Source of the DNA: Trinickia terrae
GTDB taxonomy: Bacteria > Pseudomonadota > Gammaproteobacteria > Burkholderiales > Burkholderiaceae
Direction of reading: 5' to 3'
Assembly (NCBI RefSeq): GCF_005144415.1
Contig: NZ_SWJE01000001.1
Location: 413,364-477,363 of the forward strand
Length of the DNA stretch: 64,000 nt
A program made the position numbers and the translations under genes. Below the pieces are notes generated by a model. It had not been told where the DNA came from and did no database searches. It was given only the letters and a program-made list of their open reading frames with translations. Positions 27,077 to 33,985 of this stretch are shown here, piece after piece; within the stretch, counting starts at the first letter, position 1, and each line of letters begins with the position of its first letter.

Positions 27077-27346
27077 ATGCTTACAGCTACCTGCACACAG
27101 ATGGCACAGTTTTTCGTAGGCGACGTGGTGACGCTCAAGGCGGGCGGACCGCGAATGACCATTACCTATATCGGACCCGTGCGATACGCCGAGGGCGATT
27201 GGCTGCGCTGCGAGTGGTTCGACGACCGCGGCGAGCTGCGCCAGGACCTGTTTTCCCAGGACGACGTCAAGCGCGAGCCGCGCTCCATCGCTCCGGGCTC
27301 CATGCACCTGCGCACCTACGCGAGTCCAGTCCGCTCGTCTTTCTAG
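27077..27346 (+). CDS. Small DUF2158/YodC-family protein
   Basis: This 89-aa protein contains the short conserved block FxVGDVVTLKAGGPRMTITYIG followed by LRCEWFDD and QDLFSQDDVK, as in E. coli YodC-type proteins of unknown function. The fold is a small beta barrel. A shorter start at ATG 27101 (MAQFFVGD) agrees better with the family length and may be the true one. It appears monocistronic. Confidence 0.75.
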   Translation: MLTATCTQMAQFFVGDVVTLKAGGPRMTITYIGPVRYAEGDWLRCEWFDDRGELRQDLFSQDDVKREPRSIAPGSMHLRTYASPVRSSF

Positions 27347-27498
27347 ACGATTCCGTGGGTTTCGTAGTCTTGTGCTTCGGCGGCCTCAGGGCCGCCGAAG
27401 CCGTTTGGCGGCATCCCTGCCGGAGCATGCAACGCATGCGTGCATATTTCGCTTCAACCTGAAGCGTCGAGCCTCATCCGGCGGGCATACTTTCCGGC

Positions 27499-28740
27499 AT
27501 GAATCCAATCGATCCCATCGATGCGGTCGCTCATGCCGACCCTTATCCCTACTACGCCGGGCTCACGGCCAATGCGCCATTCGTGTTCGAGCCGCGGCTG
27601 CGGCTATGGCTCGCGGCGAGCGCGGAGGCTGTCACGGAGGTGCTGGCGCATCCCGAGCTGCGCGTGAGGCCCGCAGCCGAGCCCGTGCCAAAGGCGATCG
27701 CCGGCGCACCGTCGGGCGAGGTGTTTGCGCGGCTCGCCCGCATGAACGACGGCGCGCCGCATCGAGCGCCGAAGCTCGCTTTGCAGCACGTGCTCGGCGG
27801 TCTCGACCTGCAAGCGGTGTCCACGCTTGCGCGCGGCATTGCTGCGGATTCCGAGCGTGAGCTGCAGCGGCCGGGCGATTTGTCGGCGTGGCTGTTCGAG
27901 ACGCCGGTGCAGGTCGTCGCGTCGTTGCTCGGCTTTGCCGACGAGACGTTGCCTGGCGTCGTCGCATGGATGGCTGATTTCGTCGCCTGTCTTTCCCCGT
28001 TGAGTACGCCGGAGCAACTGGCCCGCGCGAACGACGCAGCGCGTGTGCTTGTGCAGCGCGTCGAGTCGTTGGTTGCGCATGCGGCAGCGAGAGAGGGGAC
28101 GCAGGGCGATCGTTCGTCGGCCCCGGGGATGTCCGGCGGCGCATCGCTCGTGGCGCTCGTGCGGCGGGAAGCGGAGGCAACCGGCTGGGAGGATGCCGAT
28201 GCGCTGGCCGCGAATCTCGTCGGCTTGCTGTCGCAGACCTACGAGGCGACCGCGGGCTTGATCGGCAATACCGTCGTGGCGCTGATCACGCAGCCGGGTG
28301 TGGAAAGCGAGGTGAGGCGCGCGCCGGACAGGCTCGCCGGCCTGATTCGCGAGACGAGCCGCTTCGACTCGCCCGTGCAAAACACACGGCGTTTCGTTGC
28401 GGCGGATACGACGGTTTGCGGCGAGCGTCTGGAGGCGGGCGCGGCGATCCTTGTGCTGCTGGCTGCGGCGAACCGCGACCCGGCCGCGAATGCGCGGCCG
28501 CACGAGTTCCTGCTCGACCGTCCGCGGCGGCGCGTGTTCGGCTTCGGCCACGGCATGCATGCATGCCCGGGCGAACAATTGGCATACACGATCGCTTCGG
28601 CGGCTGTCGGCGTGCTGCTGGAGCGCACCACGCTCGCGGGGCGAGACGATCTCGACTGGTCCTATCGCGCGTCGGCCAATGCGCGGTTGCCGGTCTTCAC
28701 CGCTATGCGCGACGCACGGCCAGCCGCCCGCGCCGGATAA
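27499..28740 (+). CDS. Cytochrome P450 with unusual I-helix
   Basis: This 413-aa soluble P450 has the K-helix ExxR (ETSR in LIRETSRFDSP) and the heme-binding loop FGFGHGMHACPG with Cys near residue 355. The I-helix reads LLSQTYEATAGLIGN where most bacterial P450s have LxxAGxETTxxLIGN. The acidic residue is kept, but the conserved proton-relay Thr is Ala (near residue 249). No ferredoxin or reductase gene and no biosynthetic cluster are adjacent, so redox partner and substrate are unknown. It is convergent with the broken lysE. The start at ATG 27499 lacks a strong ribosome-binding site. Confidence 0.88.
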   Translation: MNPIDPIDAVAHADPYPYYAGLTANAPFVFEPRLRLWLAASAEAVTEVLAHPELRVRPAAEPVPKAIAGAPSGEVFARLARMNDGAPHRAPKLALQHVLGGLDLQAVSTLARGIAADSERELQRPGDLSAWLFETPVQVVASLLGFADETLPGVVAWMADFVACLSPLSTPEQLARANDAARVLVQRVESLVAHAAAREGTQGDRSSAPGMSGGASLVALVRREAEATGWEDADALAANLVGLLSQTYEATAGLIGNTVVALITQPGVESEVRRAPDRLAGLIRETSRFDSPVQNTRRFVAADTTVCGERLEAGAAILVLLAAANRDPAANARPHEFLLDRPRRRVFGFGHGMHACPGEQLAYTIASAAVGVLLERTTLAGRDDLDWSYRASANARLPVFTAMRDARPAARAG

Positions 28741-28745
28741 GCGCT

Positions 28746-28780
28746 ATTGGTATACGGTCGAATGTATACGGTATGCCAAT
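28746..28780. repeat. Imperfect inverted repeat between convergent genes
   Basis: ATTGGTATAC (28746-28755) and GTATGCCAAT (28771-28780) are complementary with one mismatch. The spacer repeats GTATACGG, so the site also holds a short direct repeat. It lies just after the P450 stop. A downstream hairpin GGCAC-GGGC-GGTGCC-like segment near 28795 may serve as terminator. Confidence 0.35.
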
Positions 28781-28822
28781 GCCGAGCTCGCTTTGGCACG
28801 GGCGGTGCCGGCAAGTGCGGCC

Positions 28823-29519
28823 TCAGCGCCGCGCTTCGGTCGCCATCCGCACGGCGAGCCCCGCGAGCACCGTGCCCATCAGCCAGCGCTGAACCAGGAT
28901 CCAGGTAGGCCGGTTGCCGAGAAACGCGGCGATCGAGCCCGCCATGACGGCGATCGTCGCATTGACACAGACGCTGACGGCGATTTGTGTCGTCCCCAGC
29001 GCAAGCGATTGCGCGAGCACGCTGCCGTGCGACGGATCGATGAACTGCGGCAGCAGCGACAGGTACAGCACGGCCGCCTTCGGATTCAGCAGGTTGGTGA
29101 CGAGCCCCATCGCGAACAGCTTGCGCGGACTGTCCTTGGGCAACTCCCGGATCTGGAACGGCGAGCGTCCGCCGGGCTTGAGCGCTTGCCACGCGAGATA
29201 CAGCAGATACAACGCGCCGCCGAATCGCAGCGCATCGTAGGCGTACGGCACGGCGAGCACCAGCACCGTAATGCCGAATGCCGCGCACAACATATAGAAG
29301 ACAAAGCCGAGCGCGACGCCGCAAAGCGAGATCAGGCCGGCAGTGCGGCCCTGGCTGATCGAGCGGGAGATCAGGTGCGACGCCGCAAAGCGAGATCAGG
29401 CCGGCAGTGCGGCCCTGGCTGATCGAGCGGGAGATCAGGTAGATCATGTTCGGCCCGGGCGTGAGCACCATGCCGAGGGCAACCAGGCCGAAAGTGAAGA
29501 GGCGGGGAAAGTCGGGCAT
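28823..29519 (-). pseudogene. LysE/RhtB amino-acid exporter broken by a 64-bp tandem duplication
   Basis: The N-terminal part (from ATG 29519: MPDFPRLFTFGL...TPGPNMIYLISRS) and the C-terminal part (FGITVLVLAVPYAYDAL to MATEARR, ending 28823) are both typical LysE/RhtB sequence but lie in different frames. Between them a 64-bp segment is repeated head to tail (29313-29376 and 29377-29440). Since 64 is not a multiple of 3, it shifts the frame after about 48 residues. Removing one copy restores a 633-bp frame, exactly 210 aa, the family's normal size. The shifted frame continues without a stop, giving a long nonsense tail. Either a recent mutation, a reversible slippage switch, or an assembly error. 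Confidence 0.9.
29313..29440. repeat. Two perfect 64-bp tandem copies
   Basis: Both copies begin GCGACGCCGCAAAGC and end GGGAGATCAGGT, with no difference between them. Identity of both copies implies a very recent event or sequencing/assembly duplication. Confidence 0.95.
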
Positions 29520-29735
29520 TGCCAACACTCCAATGAGACGAGTCAATGGGTCAGGTCAGGACAATGCCCAGGCGCGCGGCGGCACAGCGCTTCGCGTTCC
29601 CTGATGGTGATCCATCTCGAAGCGCCAGTTACGCGAGCCCGGCGATTATTGCACGCTTTTTGGGATGACGTGGACGAGGAAGGACGGCTGCGGTCGCGCT
29701 TCGCCCGCCATCACCCGATCAAGCGCTCGACGGCG

Positions 29736-30047
29736 TCAATTGCGCGCCCGGTCGCGCTTGGCGGCGCGCGCCTGCACGCGCTCCGCAAGCCCTTTGGAGA
29801 AAGTGCTCAGGCTGAGCAGGCGGCGCTTGCTCTTCACTTCGTCGGCGACATCGGCCGGAGGATTCGGCTGGAACGCCCAATACAGCGCGATGAGCCAGCC
29901 GACGACGGTCCACCCGAGGCAGGCATTGAAAAGCGCGATGAGCAGGACATCGAGGCGCTTGCGGCGGTCGGCGACGATTGCCGGCAGGAAATAGGCGGCG
30001 AGCGCACCAATGACTTCGGCGGTCTGAATGACGATTCCGCCTTGCAT
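29736..30047 (-). CDS. Superinfection-immunity-family membrane protein
   Basis: This 103-aa protein has two hydrophobic helices (LAAYFLPAIVA and LLIALFNACLGWTVVGWLIALYWA split by RRKRLD) and matches the pattern of the T4 Imm-like superinfection immunity family: a charged turn after the first helix, then NACLGWTVVGW. The C-terminal 40 residues are basic and cytoplasmic. Phage Imm blocks DNA entry of related phages; chromosomal homologues are mostly uncharacterised. ATG 30047 follows GGAGAACCCGTC. No prophage genes are adjacent. Confidence 0.75.
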   Translation of the reverse strand: MQGGIVIQTAEVIGALAAYFLPAIVADRRKRLDVLLIALFNACLGWTVVGWLIALYWAFQPNPPADVADEVKSKRRLLSLSTFSKGLAERVQARAAKRDRARN

Positions 30048-30220
30048 GACGGGTTCTCCAAAGGGTGGGGTATGCCGATTGTCGCGCGATTGTACGGTTC
30101 ATGCATCGAGATAGCCGATGCTTGCGCCGAGCCGTTCCGTCGCCGGTGCGCGCGGCCGGCAAGGGCGACCCCGATCGGTACTATCATGTGCGTTTCGACC
30201 GACCGATCGGACAATCGAAC

Positions 30221-31684
30221 ATGACTTCCGCCGCCACGACTTCGCAGACCGCGCAACTCGATCACGACGCGCTCGTCGCGTTCGTCGACCGCAAATGGAA
30301 CGACGAGATCGTTCCCGCACTGACCGACTACATCGCCGTGCCGGCCAAGAGTCCCGCGTTCGACGCGGACTGGGCGCGTCACGGTTTCATCGAGCGCGTG
30401 GTGACCGACGCCGCGCAATGGGCCGAGACGCAACCGGTGCGCGGCCTGAAGCTCGAGATCGTGCGCTTGCCGGGCCGCACGCCGGTGATCTTCTTCGAGT
30501 CGCCCGCCACGCGCTCGGGCAGCACCGAGACGATCGTGCTCTACGGTCACCTCGACAAGCAGCCGGAGTTCGACGGCTGGCGCAACGACCTCGGCCCCTG
30601 GCAGCCCAAGCTCGAGGACGGCAAGCTGTACGGCCGCGGCGGCGCCGACGACGGCTACGCAATCTACGCGAGCATCAGCGCGCTGGCTGCGCTCGATGCG
30701 CAGGGCGTCGAGCGGCCGCGCTGCGTCGGGCTGATCGAAACCTGCGAGGAATCGGGCAGCTACGATCTGCTGCCGTACGTCGACGCATTGCGCGACAAGC
30801 TCGGCGTGGTCGGTCTCGTCGTCTGCCTCGACTCGGGCGCGGGCAACTACGATCAGCTCTGGCTGACCACGTCGCTGCGCGGGCTCGTCTCCGGCGGCCT
30901 CGAAGTCGAGGTGCTCGACGAAGGGATCCATTCGGGCGGCTACGGCGGTATTGCGCCATCGAGCTTCCGCATCATGCGGCAATTGTTTGCGCGTCTCGAG
31001 GATGCCGCCACCGGCGACCTGCTGCCACAGGCGTTCCATTGCCCGATTCCGGCGAACCGGCTGAACGAAACCAAGGTGACGGCGGGCATTCTCGGCGACA
31101 GCGTTTGGAAGACCGTCCCGTTCGCCTGCGGCCAGGACGGCAAGCCGGTGCTGCCCACCACGACCGACGCCTGCGAAGCGCTCTTGAACTCGACGTGGAG
31201 GCCGTCGCTGTCGGTGACGGGCGCGCAGGGGCTGCCGCCGCTCGCGAGCGCGGGCAACGTGCTGCGTCCGCGCACGGCGTTCAAGCTGTCGCTGCGGGTG
31301 CCGCCGCTCGTCGACGCGGCGAAGGCCGTCGCCGACCTGAAGCAGCTCCTGGAGCTCGACCCGCCGTACAACGCGAAGGTCACGTTCAAGCCGGACCCGA
31401 GCGCGGCCAACGGCTGGAGCGCGCCCGATCTCGCGCCGTGGCTGCAGACGGCGCTCGACGCGGCCTCGCAAGCGCACTACGGCGCCAACTGCGCGTACAT
31501 CGGGCAGGGCGGCACGATTCCGCTGATGAACGTGCTGCAAGCGGGCTTCCCGAAATCGCAGTTCATGGTATGCGGCGTGCTGGGGCCGAAGTCGAACGCG
31601 CACGGGCCGAACGAGTTCCTGCATGTGCCGTACGCGAAGAAGCTGACGGCGGCGGTCGCTCAGGTGATCGCCGCGGCGCCCTGA
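30221..31684 (+). CDS. M20-family metallopeptidase (dipeptidase-like)
   Basis: This 487-aa zinc peptidase has the metal-site motifs in order: YGHLDKQPEFDGW (about residues 108-120, His and Asp ligands), GRGGADDGYA (bridging Asp), ETCEESGS (catalytic Glu pair) and a C-terminal GQGGTIPLMN with a final His in NAHGPNEFL. Between them lies the dimerisation lid. Likely roles are hydrolysis of dipeptides or acylated amino acids. ATG 30221 gives MTSAATTS; the longer open frame upstream is low-information. Confidence 0.9.
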   Translation: MTSAATTSQTAQLDHDALVAFVDRKWNDEIVPALTDYIAVPAKSPAFDADWARHGFIERVVTDAAQWAETQPVRGLKLEIVRLPGRTPVIFFESPATRSGSTETIVLYGHLDKQPEFDGWRNDLGPWQPKLEDGKLYGRGGADDGYAIYASISALAALDAQGVERPRCVGLIETCEESGSYDLLPYVDALRDKLGVVGLVVCLDSGAGNYDQLWLTTSLRGLVSGGLEVEVLDEGIHSGGYGGIAPSSFRIMRQLFARLEDAATGDLLPQAFHCPIPANRLNETKVTAGILGDSVWKTVPFACGQDGKPVLPTTTDACEALLNSTWRPSLSVTGAQGLPPLASAGNVLRPRTAFKLSLRVPPLVDAAKAVADLKQLLELDPPYNAKVTFKPDPSAANGWSAPDLAPWLQTALDAASQAHYGANCAYIGQGGTIPLMNVLQAGFPKSQFMVCGVLGPKSNAHGPNEFLHVPYAKKLTAAVAQVIAAAP

Positions 31685-31766
31685 GCGCTCGGAGCAGGCC
31701 GAACCTCGCGCCGAGCCGCCTCGAATCCCAACCTTTGTCCACACCTGGGCGACACCTGAATCACCG

Positions 31767-32879
31767 ATGACCGATACCCGCGCGACCGACCAGCCGGAGC
31801 TGCGTCTCCAAGCCGACGAACTGCATGCCTATGTCTGCGCCATCTGGGAGCGAGCGGGAAGCAGTGCCCGCGAAGCGCGGCTGGTCGCCGACCATCTGGT
31901 GGCGGCGAACCTGGCGGGCCACGATTCGCACGGCGTCGGGATGATCCCGCGCTACGCCGATTCGCTGCACGACAACGAGCTGAAGCTGAATCGCCACGCC
32001 GAGATCATTCGCGACGCCGGCGCGGTGCTCACCGTGGACGGCGGCAAGGGCTTCGGGCAGGTGGCCGGCTTCGAGGCGATGGAGCTCGGCGTCGAGCGGG
32101 CGAAGCGGCACGGCATCTGCGCGGTCGGCCTGCGCGGCGCTCACCATCTCGGCCGCATCGGGCATTGGGGCGAGCAATGCGCGGCAGCGGGGATGGCGTC
32201 GTTCCATTTCGTGAACGTGGCGGGCGATCCGCTCGTCGCCCCGTTCGGCGGCGCCGATCGCCGCTTCGGCACGAACCCGTTCTGCGCCGCGTATCCGCGC
32301 GATGGCAAGCCGCCGTTCGTGCTCGACTTCGCGACGAGCGCGATCGCCTACGGCAAGACGCGGGTCGCCTACAACAAGGGCAAGACGGTGCCGGCCGATT
32401 GCCTGATCGACGCCGAAGGGCGGCCGACGATCGAGCCCAAGGTGATGCACGAAACGCCGTTCGGCGCGCTGCTGCCGTTCGCCGCGCACAAGGGCTACGG
32501 CCTCGCGGTGCTGTGCGAGCTGTTTGGCGGCGCGCTCACCGGCGGCCTCACGACGCACGCGGCGACGCTCGAAACGACCAATGCGATCGTCAACGGAATG
32601 CTGTCGATCATCATCGATCCGCAGGCCTTCGACGCGCACGACGGACAGGCGCAGGCCGAGGCGTTCGTCGCGTGGGCGAAGGCGTCGCCGCTCGCGGCCG
32701 GCGCCGGGCAGGTCCTCATGCCCGGCGAGCCCGAGCTCGCCACGCAGGCGGCGCGCCGCGCGCAGGGCATTCCGATCGATCCGGCGACCTGGCAGCAGAT
32801 CAGCGACGCCGCACTCGAACTCGGCATGACCACCGGCGAAATCGGTCGATACAGCGAGAGCGCACGCCGTTCCGCTTGA
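31767..32879 (+). CDS. Malate/L-lactate-type NAD(P)-dependent dehydrogenase (Ldh family 2)
   Basis: This 370-aa protein belongs to the non-Rossmann family that includes malate, sulfolactate and ureidoglycolate dehydrogenases. It shows the catalytic-region GHDSHGVGMIPRY (about residues 50-62), AHHLGRIGHWGE, NPFCAAYPR, DFATSAIAYGK and HKGYGLAVLCELFGGALTGG. The substrate is a 2-hydroxy acid, unspecified. It follows the peptidase by 82 bp in the same direction and is followed by a GC-rich palindrome that may end the transcript. Confidence 0.88.
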   Translation: MTDTRATDQPELRLQADELHAYVCAIWERAGSSAREARLVADHLVAANLAGHDSHGVGMIPRYADSLHDNELKLNRHAEIIRDAGAVLTVDGGKGFGQVAGFEAMELGVERAKRHGICAVGLRGAHHLGRIGHWGEQCAAAGMASFHFVNVAGDPLVAPFGGADRRFGTNPFCAAYPRDGKPPFVLDFATSAIAYGKTRVAYNKGKTVPADCLIDAEGRPTIEPKVMHETPFGALLPFAAHKGYGLAVLCELFGGALTGGLTTHAATLETTNAIVNGMLSIIIDPQAFDAHDGQAQAEAFVAWAKASPLAAGAGQVLMPGEPELATQAARRAQGIPIDPATWQQISDAALELGMTTGEIGRYSESARRSA

Positions 32880-32951
32880 CGCATCATCCGTGGCTCGTCT
32901 TGCTCGAGGCGAGCCCGGCGCCCTCATCAGCCATCCCCGCCATCCAGGAAC

Positions 32952-32971
32952 GACGCGCAGCGCTGCGCGTC
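32952..32971. terminator. GC-rich 20-bp palindrome, possible terminator
   Basis: GACGCGCAGC-GCTGCGCGTC is perfectly self-complementary, flanked by AGGAA and TTCCT that extend the stem with a small bulge. It lies 72 bp after the dehydrogenase stop. No T-run follows directly, so termination is possible but not certain. Confidence 0.45.
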
Positions 32972-33079
32972 TCTTCCTGACTTTCCCGAGATGAGTCGGG
33001 CGTAGAAGTTTTTTCGATTAGGTCTCCTTTAGGCTAGGGGCTTCACCCACCCTCAATAACGTCAAAAAGGGAGCTCCCT

Positions 33080-33928
33080 ATGCATCTCGGAAATCATCAA
33101 TCGTGCAGGCTGTTTGTCGAGGCAGGTCATTTGTCGCAGCTGGCGGCCCATTACGAGGAAGGGCGCAACGTCATGTGGATGATGCTGCGCGCGCGGCCCG
33201 GACCGTACTTCAGCCTTGCGCTCGCGCAGGACATCCTGGCGCTGGCGCGCGCCGCGCGCGAATCGCTGGTGCCGATCGACTTCTGGGTCACGGGCTCGCT
33301 GACACCGGAGACGTTCAGCGCCGGCAGCGACTTCGGCTTTTTTGCCGCCGCGATCCGCTCGGGCCAGCGTGAGCGGATCGCGGCGTACCTGCAAGCCTGC
33401 GTCGAATGCGTGCATGCGGTGGCGAGCGGTTTCGACACCGGCGCGATCACGATTGCGATGGTCGAAGGCGCGGCGCTCGGCGGTGGTTTCGCGGCGGCGT
33501 TGGCGCATCACTTCGTGCTGGCGCAAAGCGATGCGAGCCTCGGCTTTCCGGAGATCGCCTGCAATCTGTTTCCGAGCATGGGCGGCTACGTGCTGGCGGC
33601 GCGCAAGGGGGGCACGCGCCTCGCCGAAGAGCTGGCCGGCAGCGGCGCGGTGCACGCCGCCGAATGGCACGCGCGCCACGGTCTCGTCGATCAGCTATTC
33701 AGCCCCGGCGAGGGGTATCTGGCGACGCGCACATTCATCGACGCGATGCGCCCGAAGCTGCACGGCATGCGCGCGATGATCCGCGCGCGGCAGCGCATGT
33801 CGCAGCTCACGCGCGCCGAGCTCGCGGAGCTGACGGAGGACTGGATCGACGCGGCGCTCGCGATCGGCGAACAGGACCTCTTCTGCATGGAGCGGCTCGC
33901 CTTGCTGCAACGCCTGCCCGAGGCTTAG
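33080..33928 (+). CDS. rpfF: RpfF-like crotonase (BDSF synthase homologue) lacking one catalytic Glu
   Basis: The 282-aa protein aligns over its length with Burkholderia RpfF, the dehydratase/thioesterase making cis-2-dodecenoic acid (BDSF): YEEGRNVMWMMLRA, FDFWVTGSL-like IDFWVTGSLTPETF, AIRSGQRE, IAMVEGAALGGGF, LGFPEIACNLFPSMGGY and ATRTFID. In crotonases two Glu do catalysis; in RpfF they follow GGGF and lie in GxPE, 20 residues apart. Here the second is present (Glu158, GFPE) but the first position is Ala138 (GGGFAAAL, codon GCG). The enzyme may therefore be weak or inactive, unless another residue substitutes. ATG 33080 follows AAGGGAGCTCCCT. It is convergent with rpfR, as in Burkholderia. 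Confidence 0.9.
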   Translation: MHLGNHQSCRLFVEAGHLSQLAAHYEEGRNVMWMMLRARPGPYFSLALAQDILALARAARESLVPIDFWVTGSLTPETFSAGSDFGFFAAAIRSGQRERIAAYLQACVECVHAVASGFDTGAITIAMVEGAALGGGFAAALAHHFVLAQSDASLGFPEIACNLFPSMGGYVLAARKGGTRLAEELAGSGAVHAAEWHARHGLVDQLFSPGEGYLATRTFIDAMRPKLHGMRAMIRARQRMSQLTRAELAELTEDWIDAALAIGEQDLFCMERLALLQRLPEA

Positions 33929-33985
33929 CCGAGTCCGGCGCATCGAGCTGAGCTGAACGCTTCGAATCACCAACCGTGCGCGGAC

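Noticed and set aside
28823..29519. Two separate small genes at the lysE locus
   Set aside because: The two fragments join into one normal-length exporter when a single 64-bp repeat copy is removed.
29736..30047. Prophage remnant suggested by a superinfection-immunity protein
   Set aside because: No integrase, capsid, tail, lysis or att-like sequence was found around it.
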